Source: Rhipicephalus microplus (Eukaryota > Arthropoda > Arachnida > Ixodida > Ixodidae). From it: a DNA stretch of 64,000 bases. The stretch covers positions 84,107,817 through 84,171,816 of the forward strand of contig NC_134702.1 in the NCBI RefSeq assembly GCF_043290135.1, read 5' to 3'. Under the pieces are notes generated by a model. It was given only the letters and a program-made list of their open reading frames with translations, made no database searches and was not told the origin of the DNA. The translations under genes and the position numbers were made by a program. The number at the start of each line of letters is the position of its first letter. The first letter of the stretch is position 1. Below are positions 34,081 to 44,306 of this stretch, one piece after another.

Positions 34081-35005
34081 GCCTATAACGCCAAGCATAC
34101 GACGTTTCTTCGGCGCGTTCTTCAGTTCTGTCGTGCTGGTTGGGTATGCATAACAAGACATGCGGCGTGCTTACTATTGAGTTGAGCATCAACCACGCTT
34201 TGGTCGCTTACTCAGCCTCGCTCAATGGTTATACGCCACGAGTAGCGATTAACGCTCTCTAACCATTCGTTGGCACAATAGCTTGGTGCGCGTGCTGAAG
34301 GATAGCTTCCCATTGCTGACATCAACGTCACAATCACCACCACCTACACGGTATGCGTAAATAATGTGCGGAATTAATAGTCCATCAACGTCGGGGCGCA
34401 ATATACATTTGCTTAACGGCAATATTTAGCCGGATGCCTGACAAAATAATACGAATAAGCCAATACGGCGGCAATAAAAATGCCATTAATTTGCTTTTCC
34501 ACTGATCCCTTTGGTCAAACGCTCTATAGCTGGCTTCTAACGCATGTGAGCGATGAGCGTAAGGTCACTTATGCACTGCAAGTAGTTCACTGTTTAAGTC
34601 ACGCGGTCTTCAAACGCGGCATTTAGTCGGTCCTTTCAAGTCCTAGCCCTTTCTGTTGCTTAAGACGATGGAATAACCATTGAAAACGATGTCTGAAATG
34701 GCGGCTTATATATAAAACTGTCTGTAGGTAGTCGCTGACGCGAGGCGAGCAGCGGAAGTTTCAATCGAACAGGTTTGGTTAGCGCGAAACGCGCGGTATA
34801 TAGTGTTAACTAGACGGGACAGCACCTTCAGTTTATTTTACCAGAACGTCGGCTGAAATTCAGACAATGTTTTTTGTTAGATTCGTAGCTAAGTGTTCAG
34901 AACATGCGGGTGGCAAGGAATACTAGCTGAGGTGTACTACATAGAATTATACAACCTGGGGCACAACAATGCATATGACAAAGAAAGGACTACACCCGTA
35001 CTTAC

Positions 35006-35086
35006 CGTTGATGACGAAGGCTTGGTGTAACCGCTCTGGGTAGTTGGCCTCGTACATTCGAATAAACGCGGACACCGCACTCACAG
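35006..35086 (-). CDS. SEC14-like protein, CRAL-TRIO exon
   Basis: An 81-bp exon after TTTCTAG, with CT completing an alanine codon from the previous exon. It encodes VSAVSAFIRMYEANYPERLH and QAFVIN, then ends AACG|gtaagt in phase 1. The F-x-R/K-M-Y-E-x-N-Y-P-E-R/T-L stretch is a hallmark of the SEC14/CRAL-TRIO family. A second AG seven bases inside the exon would not complete the codon phase, so the upstream acceptor is preferred. Confidence 0.95.
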
Positions 35087-35204
35087 CTAGAAAGAAGCAA
35101 AAAATACGTACAGCAACTATAGGGTACCACACATACAAAAACCGATTGCAGAATAACAAAAAAAATCTGACAAGGCCATGTCGCAAAACATTATCAAAGT
35201 CCCT

Positions 35205-35205
<1 letters not shown>

Positions 35206-35240
<35 letters not shown>

Positions 35241-35330
35241 AAGGAAGAAGTGGGAGGTTAACCAGAAGAGGTTGGCTGCACTGTGCTTGAGAAGGAGAAA
35301 AATGGGTGTGAAAAAGTGAAAGAAGAAGAG
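35206..35330 (-). mobile_element. LINE family L3, 3'-end fragment
   Basis: (GA)n, then GGGAGGTTAACCAGAAG and GGTTGGCTGCACTGTGCTTGAG on the + strand, i.e. the L3 tail inverted, within intron 4. Confidence 0.65.
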
Positions 35331-35927
35331 TTTGTGACAGTCCCAAGGTATTGCTTTAGTCATCAAGCTGGTAAATACAATGGCCTGTGCCTGTACACAA
35401 GGCATACGGTGTATTGGCCATAGTGATTTCTTTACCTGTATTCATATTCAAAAACGAACACATTGCCATCATAGCGTGGCCGAGTACATTTTCGAACTGT
35501 ATCGATTATGTTTGAACCCCTGTGACAAAGCCTTATAGACAGGGATACACGAAGTGTAATAGGCAATGCACATGTACTTCACGAGTTCTGCGCGGCAAAA
35601 AAAAAAGAGAAAGAAAGCTGTACTTTTTAATTTTCTAATACCTACCTTTAGACATATTTTTTTTATTCAAAAATACACATGCAAGTTTGATTCGTGTAAA
35701 AAGTGAAGTAGTGAAGTCCTCGAATCCGACGGTCAATGTCCGGTGGTCGGCCCGGCCTGAGGCTTGTTGAGCAGAGGTGACGACGACCGCTTTATTGCAA
35801 GTTCACAAATAAATGCGTGGCAGTTACATCACGGGGGGGAGCTATATGACGCATAATCACAGACCGTGTAAACGCGAGTGCTTGTGTACGCGGCTGAAAG
35901 ATACAATGCACTGTACCTTCAACAAAC

Positions 35928-35970
35928 AAACAAACAAACAAACAAACAAACAAACAAACAAACAAACAAA
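35928..35970 (+). repeat. (AAAC)n microsatellite next to a splice donor
   Basis: About 43 bp of AAAC units. On the host gene strand it is (TTTG)n starting about 13 nt inside intron 4, immediately after the GC donor at 35983-35982. Confidence 0.95.
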
Positions 35971-35983
35971 AAAGCTTTCTTGC

Positions 35984-36062
35984 CTTCGGCTGTGAGGGCT
36001 TGCAGCATGGAGAAGTTGTCAAAGTCGAAGATCACTACCTGCGTATCCACGACCTTTCCCAA
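35984..36062 (-). CDS. SEC14-like protein, CRAL-TRIO exon (GC donor)
   Basis: A 79-bp exon starting in phase 0 after GCTCGCAG. It reads LGKVVDTQVVIFDFDNFSML, then QALTAE. The pattern K-x-V-x-x-x-x-V-I-F/Y-D-x-x-x-F/L-S/G-x is the first core strand of the CRAL-TRIO domain in SEC14L proteins. The exon ends GAAG followed by gcaaga. No GT is available before the (TTTG)n repeat, so this intron also uses GC. The G joins CT of the next exon to give alanine, keeping frame. Confidence 0.93.
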
Positions 36063-37008
36063 CTGCGAGCATGGTAGAGAGAGAGATAGATAGACAATAA
36101 AAACAAGAAAAGGTTATTACAATTCCTAACCTTCAACGTTATTTGATTGTGTTCTCCGTGGTGAATACTGCTACAGCAAGTTTCTTTCTACGAACAGAGC
36201 AAAGCGAGAACGCACACTAGTGATGATGAGGGCTGGTATGTTCAATACTGCACCGAAGAAATTCATATTCCTACCCATTGAAGTAGTCTATTACAGGCTT
36301 TTTTTCTGCATACATAAAAAATCCTCTATTTCTTTCCTGAACGGTAGTAATGCGAGTTCACGCACACACATACATATATACATTCGCAACGATATATTGA
36401 GTGTTTTACTTGTTTACCACTGTTAAAATCATGACAAGCGCTTGCACTCTTGTACAGCCCATTGATTACATGGCCTCTTGTGCTACAAGTTCATTGTTCA
36501 TGCGTGTGTCTTAAGTGTAACACCCAGGGTGAACTAGTTAGAAAGAACTCCATATAATTTTTAGAAACTTCAAGGGCTATGCTTCTGTGCGCTGCATGCG
36601 CCTTAACCAATAACACAAGCCAAAGCTTGTGGAAACGTAGTGTTGCGTTCAGCATACGTGGATTTGACCATGCCTAAAATTGCCTGTGATATCGCAAAGA
36701 TTACCTTTTTTTCCATCTGTTCTAATTGACGGCTGGAAATTCATCGAAAAAGATTATTTCTTGTATGGTGCACCAGTCGGTGAGGGAAATGTAGCAAGGA
36801 ATAGTCCCTTTTGAAACGTACCACTGACACGGGACCAACACACCGTTCCAACACAAGAGCCAAAAGAATAAATGCGATAGCGACAAATCGGAACGACGCA
36901 CGAAAAACAAAGTCGAAACTTGCTGCGCGTAGCCCAAGCACAAGGGCATGACCGGAAAGAACACACAAAGGACGAAGTCACAGCTCGACGCTTGCATAGG
37001 GTTACTCG

Positions 37009-37111
37009 CAAACAAACAAACAAACAAACAAACAAACAAACAAACAAACAAACAAACAAACAAACAAACAAACAAACAAACAAACAAACAAACAAACAAA
37101 CAAACAAACAA
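37009..37111 (+). repeat. (AAAC)n microsatellite, ~25 units
   Basis: About 103 bp of uninterrupted AAAC, in intron 3b of the SEC14-like gene. Frames through it (Phe-Val-Cys-Leu or Lys-Gln-Thr-Asn repeats) are not coding. Confidence 0.97.
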
Positions 37112-37169
37112 AGGACACGTGAAAAATACACGCAAAAGAATGCACAGTATTGCAAAGATTCTTAAATGA

Positions 37170-37520
37170 CAAGAAGATAAAACTGAGCCCCGTAACTGCT
37201 CAGGGGGAGGACACCTCAACAGTAGCTCACGAGGGGTGGGGGTAAGGAGGGATTCAAAGGATAGGATTAAAATGTACAGAGATAGAAAGAGCAGAAGGAG
37301 AGAGTGAGGCGCAGGGTCAGCCTCATACGGAAGTGAGGAGAAGATAGGAAAAATGGACACGGTTGCAGGAGTCCGAGGACGGGGCACCACTCAGCAAGAG
37401 CTCTTGTCGGCGTCAGGAGATGGCGTAGAGCGAGTCAGTCGGCCAGGGCTGCGCTGTCGTTGGAGATAGCGGGGACACAACCAGTTGGCACGAAATACAG
37501 CGAGCGAGTCCCCGATGCAC
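37170..37520 (-). repeat. Dispersed repeat R, left arm of inverted pair
   Basis: Its reverse complement aligns almost colinearly with 38085-38440. Both contain CTCGCTGTATTTCGTGCC, CATCTCCTGA(C/A)GCCGACAAGA, TGGTGCCCCGTCCTCG and GAGGTGTCCTCC. No protein is recognisable. The two arms face each other across about 560 bp. Confidence 0.8.
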
Positions 37521-38084
37521 AGGACGAGCGCAAGCTAACTGCTACAGTTGCTATTTCAACTGTATCGCCTACTTTGGCTCTAGCCAGTCGCTCACTCATT
37601 TCGCAAACGCGATACGTGCAGCAAGCGAAGTGATGTTCGTGCGGCCTACAGTTTCAATGCTGCCTTTGCGGTGAAAACACGCAACGTATAACCCCCGTAT
37701 CCTACAGTGTCCCTACACTTAACGCTTCACCTTGGCGAGAAAGTCGACGGAGCGCCATCTCTATTCAGACGGTGTAACTGCACAGCAGGAATAATCTGCA
37801 GCGATTCCTGAGAAGCACAGCGTCGTTTTGAGTCGATAAGCGACGCAGTGCTCAACACTGCCAAGTGAAGGACGAAATTCGAATTGACGAGCGTTTGTGA
37901 AGGCCGGGGTAACCAAATCTCCCCCCACGAGAAATAAGCTCTCGAGAACCGGCCACCATGACCCGTGTGTCAAAGAACAAGTTGAAGCGCACATTGACCT
38001 TCTGGGCTATGGCGTCCGAATTTACTCGCCATGGGCACATGAATTCGCTGCTGTTGAACATGATACTTGGATTATGGGCACCAA

Positions 38085-38440
38085 GGTGAACTCGCTCGCT
38101 GTATTTCGTGCCGACCGGTTGTGCCCTCGCGATCTCCGACGTCAGCGTAGCTCTGGCCTACTGGACTTGCCCTACACCATCTCCTGAAGCCGACAAGAGC
38201 TCTCGCCAGTGGTGCCCCGTCCTCGAACTCCTGCAACCGTGTCCATCTTTTCTTTCTTCTCCTTACTTCCATCGTTCGCTGTCTCTGCGCCTCCCTTTCT
38301 CCTTCATCTCTCTCTATCTCTTTACCTTTTAATTCTATTCTTTTAATCCCTTCTCTACCCCCCTACCTCGAGAGCTACTGCTGAGGTGTCCTCCCCTGAG
38401 AGACAATTACGGGGCTCACTTTTCTATTCTTTTCATTTAA
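38085..38440 (+). repeat. Dispersed repeat R, right arm of inverted pair
   Basis: See 37170-37520. This arm ends at a poly-C tract (about 38447-38461). Confidence 0.8.
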
Positions 38441-38612
38441 AATCAACCCCCCCCCCCCCCCAATGGCACCAAGGATCATCATTATCGTCATCATCATTGT
38501 CAGCGAGTATGTCCGCATTAAGTAGCGACAGCCTTCCGCTTCTTCCTCCTACTATTTGCTTTACATTGCGGGAAGCAACATTTCCCGGTATTCGTGAAGT
38601 GAATAGGCTCAC

Positions 38613-38707
38613 CTTTTTGGACTGTTCTTGCATCTTCTTTATACCCTGCTCGCAACGCCATGCCATGTACGTGAGGATCTCCTTGATTGTGCAGCCTCGA
38701 AGGAACG
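38613..38707 (-). CDS. SEC14-like protein, exon between N-domain and core
   Basis: A 95-bp exon following GTTCCTTCAG. CG completes a proline codon with C from the previous exon. It reads FLRGCTIKEILTYMAWRCEQ, then GIKKMQEQSKK, and ends AAG|gtgagc in phase 0. This matches in position and character the helical stretch of SEC14L2 between G-x-P-V-W and the L-G-K/R-x-V strand. It supplies the ~31 residues required between the exons at 49743 and 36062. Finding it in the right phase is strong evidence that the whole exon chain is one gene. Confidence 0.9.
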
Positions 38708-38839
38708 CTGAAGGAACAAGAGTGAGTAACGTTACACCCAGGGCTGTGTCGGTGACACGCAGCTACGCTTGTTCCCTATGATCAGCGGGCACGCTGATCT
38801 CAAGGAACTTTGAGTCGTCTTGAGCGAGTGCATAAGGAA

Positions 38840-38965
38840 CACTGCAAGTTTTACTGCGATAGCAAATATATTAGCAGTGTCGGCTGGTTTTTACCGTTGC
38901 CAACGCTGCCGTCAAGCACCGTATATGTATACGTATGTAACCACACAGGAAAAACGCAAGAAAGA
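38840..38965 (+). repeat. Dispersed repeat V, copy 2
   Basis: TGCGATAGCAAATAT, GTCGGCTGG and CGTATATGTATACG match the complement of 1790-1920. It runs directly into repeat W. Confidence 0.6.
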
Positions 38966-38967
38966 AA

Positions 38968-39298
38968 GAAAAAAGTCACAGCTTTGCCACAAAGGTAAAG
39001 AAATGAACGCGATAGCAACAAAGTGCAAGGTCACGCGCTGAATGACAAGCAGATCGAAACGTGCCCGCGTTTCTCATGCCCAAATGACGCACGAAACGTA
39101 CTCACAAGTACAAATGAACGCGAATAAGCGTCTCAGTTCTTACTTCGCTGTGTCTGAAAAACGCACCATTTTGTGCAACGATTTCAATGAACTTGGTGCA
39201 CCTGGTAACTACAACAAAAAATTTCTAGTGAAAGCCCGATGCCAGCCAAGACGTACGATTATTCCCCCCCCCCCACCACGAGATAAGGACGCACGAGA
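38968..39298 (+). repeat. Dispersed repeat W, copy 2 (left part)
   Basis: AAAAAAGTCACAGCTTTGCC through GCCAGCCAAGACGTACGATT matches 1127-1440. The right part of W reappears at 45930-46110, on the far side of the LINE, so the LINE probably landed in this W copy. Confidence 0.7.
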
Positions 39299-39384
39299 GT
39301 GCCTTCATGGATGGATGGAAAAACTTTATTTCGTCAGAAAGCAACTGAGGATGATTCCGTGTTAGATGGCCATCAACCCAAGGT

Positions 39385-42300
39385 TGGCGGCGACCTGTGT
39401 GGCCCACTCCACGACCCTTAACTGGACGACTGGGTCTGAGCTGGTCAACACGGCCTCCTAGTGCTCAAGAGAGGGATCACGCATAATATCCACCGGCGGC
39501 GGCACTATGCTACATTCCCAGAGTATGTGATCATATGTTGCCACAGCCTGACACCATTTGCATTGCGGCTTAATCTCCTTCGGGTACATTTTGTTCAACA
39601 CGTAAGGGTTGGGAAAAGATCGCGTCTGCAGTTTTCTCCACACGCATTCCTGCGCCTTAGTCAACCGCTTGTGCGGGGGCGGATAAAACCTCCGCTCTAG
39701 TTTATAATGATTCGTTATGTCATGAAAGGACACCAGCCCATCTCTCCGGACCTCCCCGGAACTGGCGGCTCACCTACCCGGCTGACGAAACCTCGAGCAT
39801 TCAGGTGAGCCGCCTCGTTCCCAGGGTTCCCAGAGTGTGCTGGTACCCAGACAATTTCTATTTCTCTCATTTCTCGTCCCGTGACCCCATGCAGAAATCG
39901 TGCGGTGGTCGCCGATATTCTGCCCCTCGCCAGATTTCGGATGGCTGTCTTTGAATCACTGAAAATCAAATCTGACTGCGAATTAGTTATAGCTAGCGCT
40001 ATTGCCGCTTCCTCTGCAGTTTCCGAGGAGCGGGTTTTGACCGATCCAGAAGCGATCAAGCGCCCCCGCCTGTCCACCACCACAATCACAAAAGCGTTTT
40101 TGTCCTTATATTCCGCAACATCTGTATAGACTGCCGCTTTGTACTCGCCGTACTCAACGTGTAAAGCTCTGGCTCTTGCCTGCCTGCGCTGCGTATGGTG
40201 AATCGGATGCATATTTTTGGGTAAAGGTTTTATGTACAGGGCCTTATGTAACTCTCGCCGCACCTGAATTTTAGTGTCCCCAGTGGGAGCCTCTGCTTCA
40301 ATGCCAATCCTTTCCAATATAATCCTGCCCGCTTTGGTTGTCGAAAGCCTAGCGTGCTGCATCACCAGATGCGCCTCCCATAATTCATCCAGGGTGTTGT
40401 GTACCCCTAGTTTTAACAGCCTTTCTGTAGGCGCGTTGTTAGGCAACCCAAGCGCTGCCTTGTAAGCTTGCCGGATCATAGCCTCGACCTTACCTTTTTC
40501 TGCGGCATCCAACTTCATATAAGGTGTCGCGTAAGTAATCCTGCTGAGCACAAACGCCTGTACCAGCTTACAGAGTTCTTTTTCTTTAACCCCGCTCTTA
40601 CGGTTAGCGATTCTTCTGATTAACCTGACAGTAGCATTGACCGTGGTCTTAAGTTTTTCAAGGGCCACCCTATTCTTCCTGTTAGTTTGCAGATATAGGC
40701 CAAGAATTCTAATCGTTTGAGCTTCAGCTACCGGCCTACCCCCTACCTTTACCTCTAATGGCGGTGGCGGAATATAGTGTCTTGCATGTAGCCCCCTGGG
40801 TTTGTCCCGAACCACAAAGAGCTCGGACTTTGGCTGAGAGCATGAAAGTCCCACCTCCCCTGCCAACTCTTCGACAATATTAACTGCCTGTTGCAGTGTT
40901 TCTAACAGATGCGCGTCACTACCCCTGGTTACCCATAGAGTAATATCATCTGCATAAAAAGTGTGTTTGAGTCCCGGTATCTCCTCCAGCCTCGGCGGTA
41001 TTTTAATTAAGGCGATGTTAAACAGGAACGGTGACAAAACTGAACCCTGCGGCGTCCCTTTGCCTCCCAACGCGTATGAGTCCGATTTGATATCTCCTAT
41101 TGAAATTTCTGCGGTTCGGCCCTCCAAGAATGATCTGATGTAGCGAAATGTCCTGACCCTTGGGCCAATTTTCGATAGGTTATTCAATATTGCCTCATGC
41201 GAAACATTGTCGAAAGCTTTATTCAGGTCAAGCCCCAATACAGCTTTGGTGCCCGTGCCATGCCCGGGATTGACTACATCATGTTTTAACTGTATCATGA
41301 CATCCTGTGTGGACAAATTGGCCCTGAAACCTATCATAGTTGGGGGAAAGATGGCCTTGTCCTCTGCATAATTCTGAAGTCTGTTGAGAACCACGTGCTC
41401 CATCAATTTGTCCACGCATGATGTCAGCGATATGGGGCGCAGGTTTTCCAAGCAGAGTTTCTTGCCTGGCTTCGGAATAAATATAATCCTAGCATGCTTC
41501 CATTGTGCTGGGATCTCCCCGGCCACTTAATACTCATTTATCAAGTCAGTGATCGCCCCGACCGATTTGAAATCTAGGTTTCTCAGCATTTTATTAGTAA
41601 CTCCATCCGGACCTGCGGCAGACGTAGTACGCAGCTGCCCCATGGCAAACTCCACCTCTGCAATTGTGAACTCTTCATCTAGGTCTGAGTTTTCCACCCC
41701 CGAGTAGTGTGGTAAGCAACCATCTACTCCATCAGTTATGTACCGATTCCGGAGTTCCTGTATAAACTCTCCAATTGCGCCTTCATATTGATGCATTAAC
41801 CAAGTCATTTGCCCCCGTTGCGCCGATTTTGTTGCTGCCGGATCCAAAAGATGCCTTAACAGCTGCCATGTCTTTTTGCATCCAAACTGTCCATTCATGC
41901 GATCACAAATCTGGCCCCACTGCTTGGCTTGCAACTCAATTGTATAATTTTCGATTTTACGTTCTAACTTGGCAGTCCTTCTACGAAGGACGCCATTATG
42001 TTTTTGCTTCTTCCACCTTCTCAAGAGACTCGCGTGCGCTTCCCACATGTGTAATAGTCTCGAGTCAGCGGTAAACTCCTCCTGCTCGACTGGCACTTCT
42101 ACCGTGGTATTACTTACATCCTCCTTGAGCGCCTGTACCCATGCATCCAGGTCATTAATTTTCCCGTTTACAGTGTCTGCTCTGTTTTTCCTAAATCTGT
42201 CCCAATCTGTAATTCTATGCCCCCTCACTTTGTCTTTATGCTTCGTGAAAAGGATATAGTGATCACTTTCTAGCGCTTGTCCCGAGTTAATCCACTTTGC

Positions 42301-42915
42301 ATTACTGATGCCTCTAAAAAACGTAAGGTCTGGGGAGGTATCCATGCTTACGCTGTTGCCTATCCTCGTATGATCTTGTGGATTGTTTAACAGCGTCCAT
42401 CGCAGATCCCAAGCAACTTGCCAAAGCCGATTGCCCTTTGGGCTGGCTCGAATATAACCCCACTCCGGGTGAGGCGCATTGAAATCTCCTACCACTATAA
42501 GCGGAGCGCGAGCTGCTAACCGTTGAGTTTGAATCAGGAGTTGTGGCAAGCCCAATCCTTTATCTTTTGGAGAACTATACACATTAAGTAAAAACAGACT
42601 CTTCTCATACTTTCGTTTAGGCAAAATCTCAAGCAAGACATAGTCTTCCCTGCTGCTATCTACGGAATGCTGAATGGCAGTGATGTTGCGATGGACTAGC
42701 ACGGCTGTGAAGACGCGTGATACGCCCCTTGAATCAGTTCCTGGCGCTGTAAATGCCTTAAATCCAGGTAATTTTACGAAACCACTAGCCTCCTGTAAGG
42801 CTATTATGTCTGGTTTACTGTCCAGATTTTGTACGTGCAACTGCAGGTTAGCCCGCTTTTCACGAAAGCCCCTGCAGTTCCACTGCCAAACCTCAATTTG
42901 CTGGCGAGGCGCCAT
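39385..42915 (-). pseudogene. LINE-B ORF2 (endonuclease-RT-RNase H), broken
   Basis: Starts ATG at 42915 inside the end of ORF1. The APE endonuclease is intact to the eye: WNCRGF, ALQEASG, VVGDFNAPHPEWGY, GNSVSMD and ESDHYIL. A single in-frame TAA at 41529-41527 follows LINEY and splits it from the RT, which reads straight on in the same frame. The RT has IPKPGK...LRPISLTSC, LDLNKAFDNVSHE, GTPQGSVLSP and FYADDITLW (catalytic YADD). RNase H has YTDVA, AEEAAIALA, FSDSKTA and VPAHSGNPGNEAA. A one-base frameshift near 39720-39745 precedes the C-terminal CKWC...DHILWEC motif. Confidence 0.92.
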
Positions 42916-43718
42916 GATGAGGCACCAGGTTCACTAATGGCACTTGGCCACCCACGGGAGGCAGTCTTGCCTCCAATAGAGTATGAAGCTGCTGAAACAT
43001 GCCCATGACCTGGGTTTGGGAATCCTTAAATTCAGTGGAGAGCATGCCGAGACGCTCCTCTATTGTGTCTAATCTGGCTTCGATCTTTTCGACTCGAGCC
43101 TCCAACCTATCCTGTCTTTTCCCTTGTTTGCCTACTTTATCCGCAAGTGTTGTTACATCCGACTTAAGACTAATGACCTTAAAAACAGGCTGTGGCATGT
43201 CTACTGGTGACGTTTCGGCTAATCGTTTTGCGTTAGCTACCTCATCCCCCGGCAGTGGTCTCTTCACTGTCCCCCGATTCTCCACTTCCATAGCTGCACT
43301 CTCCTGTACGCGAGCAGACGCCTCTTGCGTCGCTTTCTGTAGTCCTTGCACTGCTGGTGCCTGTGTCCCCTGCCGTTGGTCGTTTCTATGTGCGCGTTCC
43401 ATCTCTGCAATTCTGTTTTCCATTCTTTTAATCAAGTCTCCCTGTCGCTGAACCAGCGCTGCTAACTCCCTCTCTCGAGCGGTTTCGTTCTGGGAGGCCG
43501 TGCCTGACAAGCTCACCTTTTAGATGCGGAGCATCTAATACTCGAGGCTTGTAGTGCGGCGCCGTCCGCAAGCTTCCTCCTCCTTCTTCCACCATCTGTG
43601 CGTCCCTTCCTCCTCTACACACCGCGCGCGCTTCACTCCTCCACCATCTGTGCACCCTTCCTCCTCTACACACCGCGTGCGCTTCTCCTCTTCACGAACA
43701 TTCGCTAGCTGTATAATG

Positions 43719-43872
43719 TAGCGCGCATGCGCCGTCACGCTTCGAGAACATCGGCAGCTCACGCGCGCGCATGCGCCGTCGCGCTTCGAGAACATCGGCA
43801 GCTGACGCGCGCGCATGCGCCGTTGCGCTTCTCCCCCTTCTCGAACATTCGACAGCTGACAGTGCATGCGCC
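43719..43872 (+). promoter_or_regulatory. Tandem ~44-bp units with GCGCATGCGC motif
   Basis: Four units, with GCATGCGCC at about 43725, 43769, 43813 and 43864 (spacing 44, 44, 51), each followed by GAACATCGGCAGCT-like sequence or its remnant. GCGCATGCGC is the palindromic core recognised by the NRF-1 family in animals (established knowledge). Its position just upstream of a TATA box suggests an enhancer or promoter array, which is inference. Confidence 0.55.
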
Positions 43873-43880
43873 ATCGCGCT

Positions 43881-43895
43881 GTATATATATATATA
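43881..43895 (+). promoter_or_regulatory. TATA box of family Y promoter
   Basis: GTATATATATATATAC, 75-90 bp upstream of the ATG at 43971 and directly after the GCGCATGCGC array. The same arrangement is visible, with the same orientation relative to the element, in copies A (about 33708) and C (about 62430). Confidence 0.5.
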
Positions 43896-43970
43896 CTCAA
43901 GGTCGGCGCTCGCTCGCTCAGTTGCCGCTCGTCGGTTGGTTTGTACGGCGCGTCGACGTCCGAGGTCACA

Positions 43971-44306
43971 ATGATCGACGTCCCTTCGACCAGCGCCGGC
44001 CAAAGTGTTGGCGGAACCGCAACCGAAGACAAGGCAGCGCGGAGAAGAGCTCGCGACGCCGAACGTAAACGTCGGCGTCGAGCGGAAGATTCTCAACTTA
44101 GAGAACGTGAAGCCGCTGAGAGACGTCAGCGTCGAGCAGCAGCACCGGATTCAACCTACGACCGCTGCAACCCGATCCACTCACTCTTCACTTTACCGAA
44201 CAAAAAGCCATCGTGCTCAAAGTTCGTCGCAATAAATAAACACCGCCCTTTCGCATACGTGTCGTACGTGTTCACTCATTTAACACCCCTCCTACAACCA
44301 CATTAA
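43971..44306 (+). CDS. Arg-rich peptide of family Y element, uncertain
   Basis: The 111-codon frame starts MIDVPSTSAGQSVGGTATED, then a strongly basic helix-like region (AARRRARDAERKRRRRAED, QLREREAAERRQRRAAAPD) of two degenerate repeats of about 20 residues. This resembles arginine-rich tandem-repeat (STPR-like) DNA-binding regions, but the match is compositional and tentative. The frame runs over an AATAAA at 44231, so its natural C-terminus is probably lost by deletion. It has an upstream TATA box and GCGCATGCGC array. Copies A and C keep the start region but not the basic part. Confidence 0.4.
   Translation: MIDVPSTSAGQSVGGTATEDKAARRRARDAERKRRRRAEDSQLREREAAERRQRRAAAPDSTYDRCNPIHSLFTLPNKKPSCSKFVAINKHRPFAYVSYVFTHLTPLLQPH
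44231..44236 (+). terminator. Poly(A) signal in family Y copy B
   Basis: AATAAATAAA about 260 bp after the ATG of the Arg-rich frame, on the same strand as its TATA box. Copy A keeps the related TTTATTTATTG on the opposite strand at about 33554. Confidence 0.4.

Noticed and set aside
36722..37390. 222-codon - strand frame
   Set aside because: Built mostly on the (AAAC)n repeat and repeat R; no conserved motif.
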